NCBI GenBank assembly: GCA_946625715.1
Contig: CAMOTK010000026.1
Span: 1 to 14,471 of the forward strand
DNA length: 14,471 bases
Direction of reading: 5' to 3'
Origin: an uncultured Prevotella sp.
Lineage (GTDB): Bacteria; Bacteroidota; Bacteroidia; Bacteroidales; Bacteroidaceae
Translations under genes and position numbers: made by a program
Part shown: positions 1-7,094 of the stretch, piece by piece
Position numbering within the stretch: the first letter of the stretch is position 1
Layout: each line of letters begins with the position of its first letter
The notes under the pieces: model-generated
What the model was told of the DNA's origin: nothing
The model's database searches: none
What the model saw: the letters and a program-made list of their open reading frames with translations, nothing else

Positions 1-779
1 TTGCCTTTGCCGTCAGGCTTGAGCAGCAGGGGCAGGTGGGCAAAGCGGGGCATGGTGTCTTGCCAGCCAAAAGCCTCGTAGAGCAGCACATGGAGCGGAG
101 CCGACGGCAGCCACTCCTCGCCACGGATGACGTGGGTAATCTCCATCAGATGGTCGTCGACAATGTTGGCCAGATGATAGGTGGGCAACTGGTCGGCACT
201 CTTGTAGAGCACCTTGTCGTCCATGATGTCGGTTTTCACGCGCACTTCGCCACGAATCATGTCGTTGACCAGCACTTCCTGGCCGGGCTCAATCTTGAAG
301 CGCACCACATACTGATGACCGTCGGCAATCAGGCGGTCGACCTCGTCCTTCGGTAGGGTGAGCGAGTTGCGCATCATCTGGCGCGTCTTGGCGTCGTACT
401 GGAAGTTCTGTATCTCCTGGCGCTTCTGGTCGAGCTCCTCGGGGGTGTCGAAGGCAATGTAGGCCTTGTCGGCATCGAGCAACTGCTTGACATACTGCTT
501 GTAGATGTCGCGACGCTCGCTCTGGCGGTAGGGACCCTTGTCGCCACCGAAGGACACGCCCTCGTCGAACTTGATGCCGAGCCAGCGGAACGACTCGATG
601 ATGTACTCCTCGGCGCCGGGCACGAAGCGGTTGCTGTCGGTGTCTTCAATACGGAAGACAAGGTCGCCGCCATGCTGACGGGCAAAGAGATAATTGTACA
701 AGGCCGTGCGCACACCGCCAATATGTAGTGCCCCCGTGGGGCTGGGTGCAAAGCGCACCCTGACTTTTCTTTCTGACAT
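1..779 (-). CDS. gltX: Glutamyl-tRNA synthetase, N-terminal part (3' end of gene outside window)
   Basis: Class I aminoacyl-tRNA synthetase that charges tRNA-Glu with glutamate in the cytoplasm. Reading from the ATG at 779 the protein begins [20 protein letters not shown]. The class I HIGH-type signature (HIGG, residues 19-22) and the RIEDTD segment of the ATP/glutamate-binding Rossmann fold are both present. About 259 residues are visible, roughly half of the usual 500 or so. The frame is still open at the left edge, ending LLLKPDGKG, which in this family lies immediately before the KLSKR (KMSKS) loop. The start is well fixed because the conserved FAPSPTG segment follows within ten residues and a Bacteroidetes promoter sits just upstream. 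It is divergent from the HD-phosphohydrolase gene. No frameshift or odd residue is seen; identity is very secure, while tRNA discrimination (Glu only or Glu/Gln) cannot be judged. Confidence 0.97.
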   Translation of the reverse strand, partial: MSERKVRVRFAPSPTGALHIGGVRTALYNYLFARQHGGDLVFRIEDTDSNRFVPGAEEYIIESFRWLGIKFDEGVSFGGDKGPYRQSERRDIYKQYVKQLLDADKAYIAFDTPEELDQKRQEIQNFQYDAKTRQMMRNSLTLPKDEVDRLIADGHQYVVRFKIEPGQEVLVNDMIRGEVRVKTDIMDDKVLYKSADQLPTYHLANIVDDHLMEITHVIRGEEWLPSAPLHVLLYEAFGWQDTMPRFAHLPLLLKPDGKG

Positions 780-807
780 ACCTTAATTTATATTATTTAT
801 TTGCCTG

Positions 808-839
808 CAAAGGTATAAAGAATTATCGAAAACAGCAAA
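808..839 (-). promoter_or_regulatory. Bacteroidetes-type promoter for gltX
   Basis: On the minus strand TTTG (836-839) is followed after 20 nt by TACCTTTG (808-815). This matches the Bacteroidetes primary-sigma consensus of a -33 TTTG and a -7 TAnnTTTG at the usual 19-21 nt spacing. Transcription would begin about 5-8 nt further on, leaving a leader of roughly 25 nt before the gltX ATG. Inferred from motif and spacing only. Confidence 0.75.
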
Positions 840-878
840 ACTTTTCGCCCGTAAGCCCTTGTTTTCGAAAAGTTTTCG

Positions 879-886
879 TACTTTTG
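879..886 (+). promoter_or_regulatory. -7 box of promoter for the 7TMR-HD gene
   Basis: TACTTTTG fits the Bacteroidetes -7 consensus TAnnTTTG. No good -33 TTTG is found at 19-21 nt; the nearest is CTTG (858-861) with a 17-nt gap, so the upstream half is weak. If used, transcription begins near 890. That rules out the in-frame TTG at 859 as the start codon and supports the ATG at 913. Confidence 0.5.
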
Positions 887-912
887 TATCCGATTATCAC
901 GTTTTTCTACTT

Positions 913-2973
913 ATGAGCATCAAAATCCAGACCTCAGAGATGACGTTGCGCGACTGGCTGCTGCGCATCGTACTCGTCATAGGCACGGTGGCCATCATCG
1001 TTTGGTTCATGCCACGCGACCATCGCAGCAACTTCAAGTTTGAGAAAGACAAGATATGGCGCTACAGCGACCTTGTGGCACCCTTCGACTTCCCCATCTA
1101 CAAGAGCGAAGACGCCGTACAGGCCGAGCGCGACAGTCTGATGCAGAACTACGAGCCCTACTACGACTACGTGAAGACGGTGGAAGCCGAACAGGTGGGC
1201 CGCTTCATGCAGGACTTCAAGGACGGCATACCCGAACTGCGCAGCGAGTTTGTGAGCATCATTGCCAACCAACTGCACAGCGTCTACACGCAAGGCATCA
1301 TCAACAAATGGGACTTTGGCACACCCGACCAGAAGGTCGACTCGATGCGCATCATACGCATCATCAACGGCAAGAAGGCCGTCAGCGTGCGTGCCGGCGA
1401 CGTGCTCACCACCGTGCAGGCCTACGAGAAGCTGTTCAGCAACCCCTTGCTCGCGCCCTATAAAGAGGCGTTGCAGAAGTGCAACCTGAACAACTACATT
1501 GCCCCCAACATCCAGTTCAACAACGAGCGCAGCGAAGCCAGCAAGGCCGACCTGCTGAGCAGCATCCCGCTGGCCAAGGGCGTGATTCAGCGCGGCCAGA
1601 AAATCATCGACCGCGGCGAGGTGGTCGGCAGCAGCACCTACGACGTGCTGGTATCGTTCCAGACGGAGATAGAGCGCCGCCACAAGGGCCAGTCGCAACT
1701 GAGCATCACGCTCGTGGGCCAAATCCTCTACGTGCTGCTCTTCATCACGGCCTTCACGCTCTACCTGAGCCTCTTCCGCAACGACTATTTCGAGAAGCCG
1801 CGCTCCACGGCCATGCTCTACTCCCTCATCATCATCTTCTCGCTGCTGGCGGCACTGCTCGTCAGCCACAGCCTGATGCACGTGTTCATCCTGCCGTTTA
1901 CGATGGTGCCCATCTTCATCCGCGTGTTCATGGACTCGCGCACGGCCTTCTTTGCCCATGCCGTGCTCATACTCATTGTGGCGTCCATGCTCCAGCGGCC
2001 GCTGGAGTTTGTGGCCGTACAGACGCTCATGGGCATTGCGGCCATCTTCTCGCTGCGCGAACTGAGCAGCCGCTCGCAACTGTTCTGGACGGCCGTGTTC
2101 GTCACCGTCACGGGCATACTGGTCAACGTGGCGCTCGAATGGGTGCGCGGCAACGACGTGACCCACCTCGACAGCACCGAGCTCACCTGCCTCATCATCA
2201 ACGGCCTGCTGCTCTTCTGCAGCTACCCCCTGCTCTACATCATCGAGAAGACCTTCGGCTTCACGTCGAACATCACGCTCATTGAGCTTTCCGACATGAA
2301 CAAAGAGGTGTTGCGCCGCATGAGCGAGGTGGCACCGGGCACCTTCCAGCACTCTATCCAGGTGGGCAACCTGGCGGCCGAGATAGCACGCAAGATTGGC
2401 GCCAAGAGCCAGCTGGTGCGCACGGGCGCCCTCTACCACGACATCGGCAAGATTCAAAACCCCATCTACTTCACCGAGAACCAGTCGGGCGGCGTCAATC
2501 CGCACGAGCGTCTCGACTGCATCGAGAGTGCGCAGATGATTATCAGCCACGTGACCGAGGGTCTGAAACTGGCCGACAAGTACAACCTGCCCACCGTCAT
2601 CCGCGAGTTCATCGCCACCCACCACGGACAGGGCAAGGCCAAGTTCTTCTTCGTGAAATACAAGAACGAGCACCCCGACGAAGAGGTCGACGAGCTGCTC
2701 TTCACCTACCCGGGCCCCAACCCCTTCACCAAGGAGCAGGCCATCCTGATGATGGCCGACGCCGTCGAGGCGGCCTCGCGCTCGCTGCCCGACTACACCG
2801 AGCAGACCATCCGCTCGCTGGTGAACCGCATCATCGACTCGATGGTCACCGACGGTTTCTTCCGCGAGTGTCCCATCACCTTCCGCGACATTCAGTATGC
2901 CAAGACGGTGCTCATCGAGAAGCTCAAGACCATCTACCACACCCGCATATCGTATCCTGAACTGAACAAATAA
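913..2973 (+). CDS. 7TMR-HD family membrane phosphohydrolase (PgpH/YqfF-like), probable cyclic-di-AMP phosphodiesterase
   Basis: Inner-membrane HD-superfamily hydrolase; characterised relatives (PgpH) cleave cyclic-di-AMP to pApA. With the ATG at 913 the protein is 686 residues. An N-terminal membrane helix lies near residues 16-33 and is followed by an extracytoplasmic 7TMR-HDED-like region to about residue 262. A block of about six to seven hydrophobic helices spans roughly residues 265-445, and a cytoplasmic HD domain begins near 462. Metal ligands are visible: H480 in the FQHSIQV segment, the HDIGK motif with H509/D510, the HHG pair near 570-571, and D616 in MMADAVEAA. The frame extends upstream to a TTG at 859, but that lies 5' of the -7 box and would add an unlikely leader. 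ATG 940 is a second alternative. It stands alone between divergent gltX and the downstream fadL-like gene, with 216 nt before the latter. Fold and catalytic class are secure; substrate is inferred from family. Confidence 0.9.
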   Translation: MSIKIQTSEMTLRDWLLRIVLVIGTVAIIVWFMPRDHRSNFKFEKDKIWRYSDLVAPFDFPIYKSEDAVQAERDSLMQNYEPYYDYVKTVEAEQVGRFMQDFKDGIPELRSEFVSIIANQLHSVYTQGIINKWDFGTPDQKVDSMRIIRIINGKKAVSVRAGDVLTTVQAYEKLFSNPLLAPYKEALQKCNLNNYIAPNIQFNNERSEASKADLLSSIPLAKGVIQRGQKIIDRGEVVGSSTYDVLVSFQTEIERRHKGQSQLSITLVGQILYVLLFITAFTLYLSLFRNDYFEKPRSTAMLYSLIIIFSLLAALLVSHSLMHVFILPFTMVPIFIRVFMDSRTAFFAHAVLILIVASMLQRPLEFVAVQTLMGIAAIFSLRELSSRSQLFWTAVFVTVTGILVNVALEWVRGNDVTHLDSTELTCLIINGLLLFCSYPLLYIIEKTFGFTSNITLIELSDMNKEVLRRMSEVAPGTFQHSIQVGNLAAEIARKIGAKSQLVRTGALYHDIGKIQNPIYFTENQSGGVNPHERLDCIESAQMIISHVTEGLKLADKYNLPTVIREFIATHHGQGKAKFFFVKYKNEHPDEEVDELLFTYPGPNPFTKEQAILMMADAVEAASRSLPDYTEQTIRSLVNRIIDSMVTDGFFRECPITFRDIQYAKTVLIEKLKTIYHTRISYPELNK

Positions 2974-3079
2974 AAGCACGTCGTTCCGTAACACCTGCAC
3001 TTGCTGGTGAGAACCAACGGATTTGTATTTTGTCCACCTAATCGGTACTCCGCACCCAAAACTGCACAAATTCGCTGAA

Positions 3080-3127
3080 TTTGCGCAAAATATGCTTAAT
3101 ATTTGTTAAGCATGTGTCCCCACACAT
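3080..3127 (+). repeat. Three adjacent palindromes upstream of the fadL-like gene
   Basis: Three inverted repeats lie in 48 nt: TTTGCGCAAA (3080-3089), a perfect uninterrupted palindrome; ATGCTTAA and TTAAGCAT (3092-3099 and 3106-3113) around a 6-nt spacer; and ATGTGT and ACACAT (3112-3117 and 3122-3127) around CCCC. They end about 22 nt before the -7 box of the downstream gene, a natural place for transcription-factor binding. The 8-bp stem lacks a following T run, so it is not a convincing terminator for the HD gene. Function not known. Confidence 0.6.
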
Positions 3128-3148
3128 TAAGATTATTAAAGAAATACA

Positions 3149-3156
3149 TAACTTTG
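3149..3156 (+). promoter_or_regulatory. -7 box of promoter for the fadL-like gene
   Basis: TAACTTTG matches the Bacteroidetes -7 consensus TAnnTTTG. The expected -33 TTTG is absent; the best candidate in the right place is TTAAG (3127-3131), overlapping the end of the palindrome cluster. This may mean the promoter needs an activator. The box lies 33 nt upstream of the ATG at 3190 and downstream of the earlier in-frame TTG (3103), so it supports the 3190 start. Confidence 0.6.
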
Positions 3157-3189
3157 CAGCCGAAATTTTTAAGATTTATTTCAAAGGAT

Positions 3190-4665
3190 ATGAAAAATTT
3201 AAAAGTTTGCATCGCCGGCCTTCTGCTGGCAGCAACGGCTACCACCGCACAGGCCGGTGGTATTCTGACCAACACCAACCAGAGTATTGACTTCCTGCGC
3301 AACCCCGCACGCGACGGCGCCATCGGCCTCGACGGTGTCTACAGCAACCCGGCCGGCGTAGCCTTCATGCCCCAGGGCCTGCATCTGGCCTTCAACTGGC
3401 AATATGCGCACCAGACTCGCACCGTAGAGTCGACCAACCCGCTCTTTGCTTTCGGCGCCAAGAACAGCGGCCAGACCACCAAGACGTATAAAGGCGTGGC
3501 CGACGCCCCCATCATCCCCTCGCTGCAGGCGGCCTACAACATGGGCGACTGGTCGTTCCAGTTCAACTTCTCGGTGCCTGGCGGCGGCGGCAAGTGTGAG
3601 TTTGCCGACGGTCTGGGCTCGTTCGAGAGCGTTGTGGGCAGCATCGGCCAGCAGCTGAAGCCCCTCGGCGCCACGGGCAACTACGACATGGACGGCTACA
3701 TGCAGGGCAAGCAGTACTACTTCGGCTTCCAGCTGGGTGCGGCCTACAAAGTGATGCCCGACCTCAGCATCTATGCCGGTCTGCGCCTGCTCTACGGCAC
3801 GGCCAACTACAAGGCCAAGATTAGCAACATCATGGTGGGAACGGCTGCCGGCAACGTGCCCTTCGGCACATTCATCGACAACGCCATTGCCAACATCGAC
3901 CAGCAGATAGCCCAAGGCCAGGCAGCCGCACAGGCAGGCCTCATCGCCCCCGAACAGGCTCAGGCCATGCTGGCACAGGCCAACGGCGCCAAGCAGCAGC
4001 TGAACACGCTGCAGGTGTATCGCAACGGCGTCAACCTGCAGTGCGACCAGACGGGTCTGGGCATTGCTCCCGTGCTGGGCATCGACTACCGCATTGGCCG
4101 CTTCAACTTTGCCCTGAAGTATGACTTCAAGGTGCCCATGCAGATGAAGAACAAGTCGTCCCTCAACGAGGCCAGCGAGATAGCTGCCGTCAACAAGTTC
4201 CGCGACGGCGAGAAGGTCGACGAAGACTCGCCCGCACTGCTGAGCGTCGGCGCACAGTGGAGCGTCATCGACAACGTGCGCGTGAACCTGGGCTACCACC
4301 TCTTCTTCGACAAGAGCGCCAACTGGTATGGCGACACGCAGAAGCTGCTCAAGGGCAACACCAACGAGTTTCTGGGCGGTGCCGAGTGGGACATCAACGA
4401 GCACCTGACCATCTCGGGCGGCGTGCAGTTCACCCGCTACCAGCTGTCGGACGACTACATGAACGACATGTCGTTCGTCACGCCGAGCTACAGCTTCGGT
4501 TTCGGTGCCAAGTATAAAATCAACAAGACCGTGAGCCTCGGGGCCGCCTACTTCCAGACCAACTACGAGCACTATAAGAAGGTGACGTCGGAGACGCCGC
4601 TGGTCATGGACGACTTCACCCGCACCAACCGCGTGCTCGGTCTGAGCTGCGAACTGGCACTGTAA
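3190..4665 (+). CDS. OmpP1/FadL family outer-membrane transport protein
   Basis: Outer-membrane beta-barrel of the FadL/TodX (OmpP1) family, whose members let long-chain fatty acids or other hydrophobic compounds cross the outer membrane. From the ATG at 3190 the protein is 491 residues. It begins with a typical signal peptide (MKNLKVCIAG..., likely cleavage after TAQA, residue 22). The family's N-terminal hatch region follows, with NPA at 38-40 and YSNPAG at 51-56, and then alternating beta-strands run to the C-terminus. Residues about 228-275 form an Ala/Gln-rich, helix-like insertion between strands. An earlier in-frame TTG at 3103 would add 29 residues in front of the signal peptide and is rejected. 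The gene appears monocistronic, with palindromes and a -7 box upstream and a strong hairpin pair downstream. Family assignment is firm; substrate is unknown. Confidence 0.9.
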   Translation: MKNLKVCIAGLLLAATATTAQAGGILTNTNQSIDFLRNPARDGAIGLDGVYSNPAGVAFMPQGLHLAFNWQYAHQTRTVESTNPLFAFGAKNSGQTTKTYKGVADAPIIPSLQAAYNMGDWSFQFNFSVPGGGGKCEFADGLGSFESVVGSIGQQLKPLGATGNYDMDGYMQGKQYYFGFQLGAAYKVMPDLSIYAGLRLLYGTANYKAKISNIMVGTAAGNVPFGTFIDNAIANIDQQIAQGQAAAQAGLIAPEQAQAMLAQANGAKQQLNTLQVYRNGVNLQCDQTGLGIAPVLGIDYRIGRFNFALKYDFKVPMQMKNKSSLNEASEIAAVNKFRDGEKVDEDSPALLSVGAQWSVIDNVRVNLGYHLFFDKSANWYGDTQKLLKGNTNEFLGGAEWDINEHLTISGGVQFTRYQLSDDYMNDMSFVTPSYSFGFGAKYKINKTVSLGAAYFQTNYEHYKKVTSETPLVMDDFTRTNRVLGLSCELAL

Positions 4666-4716
4666 GTCTGGCGCCTACGCACTTTTTCGCGCCACAAGAT
4701 TCCAAGGATTTGCTTC

Positions 4717-4734
4717 GGTTGACGTTCGTCAACC
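4717..4734. repeat. Perfect inverted repeat, hairpin 1 of a hairpin pair
   Basis: GGTTGACG (4717-4724), two bases, then CGTCAACC (4727-4734): an 8-bp perfect inverted repeat with an almost closed loop. The same arm sequences recur in the next hairpin, so the left arm here could alternatively pair with the left arm of hairpin 2. It lies 51 nt beyond the fadL-like stop codon. Confidence 0.75.
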
Positions 4735-4738
4735 AATC

Positions 4739-4778
4739 GGGCGACCTACGTCAACCAATCGGTTGACGTAGGTCGCCT
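4739..4778. terminator. 17-bp perfect hairpin between convergent genes, possible bidirectional terminator
   Basis: The left arm GGCGACCTACGTCAACC (4740-4756) and the right arm GGTTGACGTAGGTCGCC (4761-4777) are exact reverse complements around the 4-nt loop AATC. The flanking bases 4739 and 4778 could add a G-U pair. The site lies between the convergent fadL-like gene and priA, 22 nt past the priA stop, where a shared transcription terminator would be useful. Neither side has a real T run (TGAATGTTATC on the plus side), so it is not a classic intrinsic terminator. It could act as a terminator, a mRNA 3'-end stabiliser, or be a dispersed palindromic repeat. Confidence 0.55.
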
Positions 4779-4798
4779 GAATGTTATCTAAGACATCT

Positions 4799-7075
4799 TC
4801 AGAGGGGATCCACGTCATAGTAGACCTGCAGGGAGCTGTAACGCTTGTCTTGTAGCAACTGCTGCTGGGCAAGCGCTAAGTACTGGCGCACGCGCTTCAT
4901 GTCGAGGCCCGGCTCAATCTTGAGCACCAGCTTGCGTATGCAAAGCGTCTTCACCTTGGCCACGCCGGGCTTGTCGGGCCCCAGCACACGGGTGCCGAAC
5001 CACTGGCGCAGGCGCGAGCCCAGCTCGATGCCGGCCGTGTTGACCGTCGGGTCGCTCTTGTGCTTCAGGTAGACGTAGATGAGCCGGTAGAAGGGGGGAT
5101 AGCAGAAGGCCCGCCGCTCATCGAGCATGCTGCGGAAGAACGAAGGGTAGTCGTTGCCGACAATCTGCTGAATGACGGGCAGGTCGGGACTCTTGGTCTG
5201 CAGAATGACGAGCCCGCGCTTGTTCTTGCGCCCGGCGCGCCCGCTCACCTGGGCCATCATCATGAAAGCATGCTCGTAGGCACGGAAGTCGGGATAGTTG
5301 AGCATGCCGTCGGCATTGAGTATGCCCACCACCGAGACGCGGTCGAAGTCGAGCCCCTTGGAAATCATCTGCGTGCCGATGAGGATGTTGGTGCGCCCGG
5401 CGGCAAAGTCGCTGATGATGCGCTCGTAGGCATTGCGGGTGCGGGTGGTGTCGAGGTCCATGCGGGCCACGCGGGCCTCGGGGAAAATCTCGCGCACGGC
5501 GTCTTCTATCTTCTCCGTGCCATAGCCGCGGCCGCGCAGGTCCTTGCTGCCGCAGGCCGGACAGATGGATGGTATCTGGTAGGTGAAGCCGCAGTAGTGG
5601 CACGTCAGCAGGTTCATGTTCTTGTGGAGCGTCAGGCTCACGTCGCAGTGCTCGCAATGGGGCACCCAGCCGCACTGTCGGCACTCGACCATAGGGGCCC
5701 AGCCGCGGCGGTTCTGGAAGAGGATGACCTGCTCGCCACGCTCCAGGGCCTGGCGCATGCTGAGCAACAGCTGGGGCGAGAAGGGGCCGTTCATCTCGCG
5801 GCGGTGCTGCAGCGTCTTGATGTCTACCACCTGTATCTCGGGCAGCTCGATGCCCTGATAGCGCTCCTTCAGTTCCACGAGTCCGTACTTGCCCGTCTGG
5901 GCGTTATGGTAGCTCTCGGCCGAAGGGGTGGCGGTGCCAAGCAGAACCTTCGGTTCAAACGAGGACTGAGGTTTCAGCATGATGGCCGCCGAACGGGCAT
6001 GATAGCGCGGAGCGGGGTCTTGCTGCTTGTAGCTGGTCTCGTGCTCCTCGTCGACGATGACGAGCCCCAGCCGCTGGAAGGGCAGGAACACGGCACTGCG
6101 GGCGCCGAGGATGACGTCGTAGGGATGCTGCGAGAGCTGCTTCTGCCAGATTTCCACGCGCTCGGCATCGCTGTACTTCGAGTGGTAGATGCCCAGGCGG
6201 TTGCCGAAGACGCGCTGCAGGCGCTCCATCATCTGCACCGTGAGGGCTATCTCGGGCAAGAGGTAGAGCACCTGGCGGTGCTGCTCCAGCTCGCGCTGTA
6301 TGAGGTGGATGTAGATTTCGGTCTTTCCGCTCGACGTGACGCCGTGGAGCAGCGTGACGCGCTTTTTGAGGAAAGAGAAGAGTATCTGGTTGTAGGCTTC
6401 CTGCTGGGGCGCAGAGAGGGGCTTGATGTTCTCGAAGTGCGGTTCGCCGCCGTGGTTCAGTCGGCCCACCTCCACGTCGTAGGTTTCCAGGATGCCGCGC
6501 TTCACGAGCTGGTTGACCACGGGCAACTGTGCGCCCGTGGCGTTCATGAGTTCTTCGCGGGTAATCTCGGCAGGCTGCGAGAAGTCGGCGTTTCCTATCT
6601 GGTCCCAACCTGAGAGTTGCAGGTAGCCGATGAAGGCTTCCTGCTGCTTGGCCGCACGCTTCAGCATGTCGAGGGCAATGTGGAGCGACTGCTCGTTGCG
6701 GAACGCTTCGGCCAGGCGGATGAAGAGCTCGGTCTTGGGCCGATAGCCGTCCTCGGCCTTCAGGCCCGACGGCAGGGCGGCCTTGTACACTTCGCCGATG
6801 GGCGACATGTAGTAGTCGCTAATCCACTGCCACAGCCGGTATTGCCCGGGCAACAGGATGGGCTGCTGGTCGAGCACGTCGCCGATGGGCCTCACCTTGT
6901 AGCCCTCGGGCTTGCGGTCGTGCACCTCGGCCACGAGGCCTACGTAGCTCTTGCTTGGGCCGAACGGCACCACCACGCGCACGCCAAACTGCACCTTAGC
7001 CGCCAATGCCGGGGGTATGGCATAGGTGAACAGGCCGTCGAGCGGCAGTGGGAGTATGATGTCGGCGTAGGCCAT
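4799..7075 (-). CDS. priA: Primosomal protein N' (replication restart helicase PriA)
   Basis: Superfamily 2 3'-to-5' DNA helicase that recognises stalled forks and reloads the replicative helicase. The protein is 758 residues, normal for the family. The N-terminal 3'-end-binding domain starts MAYADIILPLPLDGLFTYAI. Walker A is GVTSSGKTE (245-253), the DEEH box is at 342-345, and the GTATPS segment (380-385) corresponds to motif III. The zinc-binding module inserted in the helicase core retains all eight cysteines (C465, C468, C474, C477, C492, C495, C505, C508). Motif VI QVSGRAGR is at 609-616. The start is placed at the ATG at 7075, which begins the conserved first strand. It follows the CotH gene by 19 nt on the same strand and so may be read from the T9SS operon. 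That gap contains an (AC)6 tract on this strand. No missing motif. Confidence 0.97.
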   Translation of the reverse strand: MAYADIILPLPLDGLFTYAIPPALAAKVQFGVRVVVPFGPSKSYVGLVAEVHDRKPEGYKVRPIGDVLDQQPILLPGQYRLWQWISDYYMSPIGEVYKAALPSGLKAEDGYRPKTELFIRLAEAFRNEQSLHIALDMLKRAAKQQEAFIGYLQLSGWDQIGNADFSQPAEITREELMNATGAQLPVVNQLVKRGILETYDVEVGRLNHGGEPHFENIKPLSAPQQEAYNQILFSFLKKRVTLLHGVTSSGKTEIYIHLIQRELEQHRQVLYLLPEIALTVQMMERLQRVFGNRLGIYHSKYSDAERVEIWQKQLSQHPYDVILGARSAVFLPFQRLGLVIVDEEHETSYKQQDPAPRYHARSAAIMLKPQSSFEPKVLLGTATPSAESYHNAQTGKYGLVELKERYQGIELPEIQVVDIKTLQHRREMNGPFSPQLLLSMRQALERGEQVILFQNRRGWAPMVECRQCGWVPHCEHCDVSLTLHKNMNLLTCHYCGFTYQIPSICPACGSKDLRGRGYGTEKIEDAVREIFPEARVARMDLDTTRTRNAYERIISDFAAGRTNILIGTQMISKGLDFDRVSVVGILNADGMLNYPDFRAYEHAFMMMAQVSGRAGRKNKRGLVILQTKSPDLPVIQQIVGNDYPSFFRSMLDERRAFCYPPFYRLIYVYLKHKSDPTVNTAGIELGSRLRQWFGTRVLGPDKPGVAKVKTLCIRKLVLKIEPGLDMKRVRQYLALAQQQLLQDKRYSSLQVYYDVDPL

Positions 7076-7082
7076 CTCTGAA

Positions 7083-7094
7083 GTGTGTGTGTGT
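7083..7094. repeat. Dinucleotide (GT)6 tract upstream of priA
   Basis: Six perfect GT units on the plus strand, (AC)6 on the coding strand, fill most of the 19 nt between the CotH stop codon and the priA ATG, ending 7 nt before the start. Length change by slippage would alter the leader but not a reading frame. Six units is modest and may be chance. Confidence 0.6.

Noticed and set aside
2990..3025. Possible terminator hairpin after the 7TMR-HD gene (TGGT-GAGA-ACCA)
   Set aside because: Only four paired bases before mismatches and wobbles, and no T run directly after it.
934..3069. 711-residue open frame antisense to the 7TMR-HD gene
   Set aside because: Composition is dominated by Val, Leu, His, Ala and Asp with no recognisable domain. 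It arises because G/C-rich third codon positions remove stops from the opposite frame. The plus-strand gene has clear motifs.
3103..3189. N-terminal extension of the fadL-like gene from an in-frame TTG
   Set aside because: It would start upstream of the -7 box and put 29 residues ahead of a textbook signal peptide.
5060..6613. 517-residue open frame antisense to priA
   Set aside because: The priA frame retains every helicase motif and all eight zinc cysteines. The antisense frame has none of its own.
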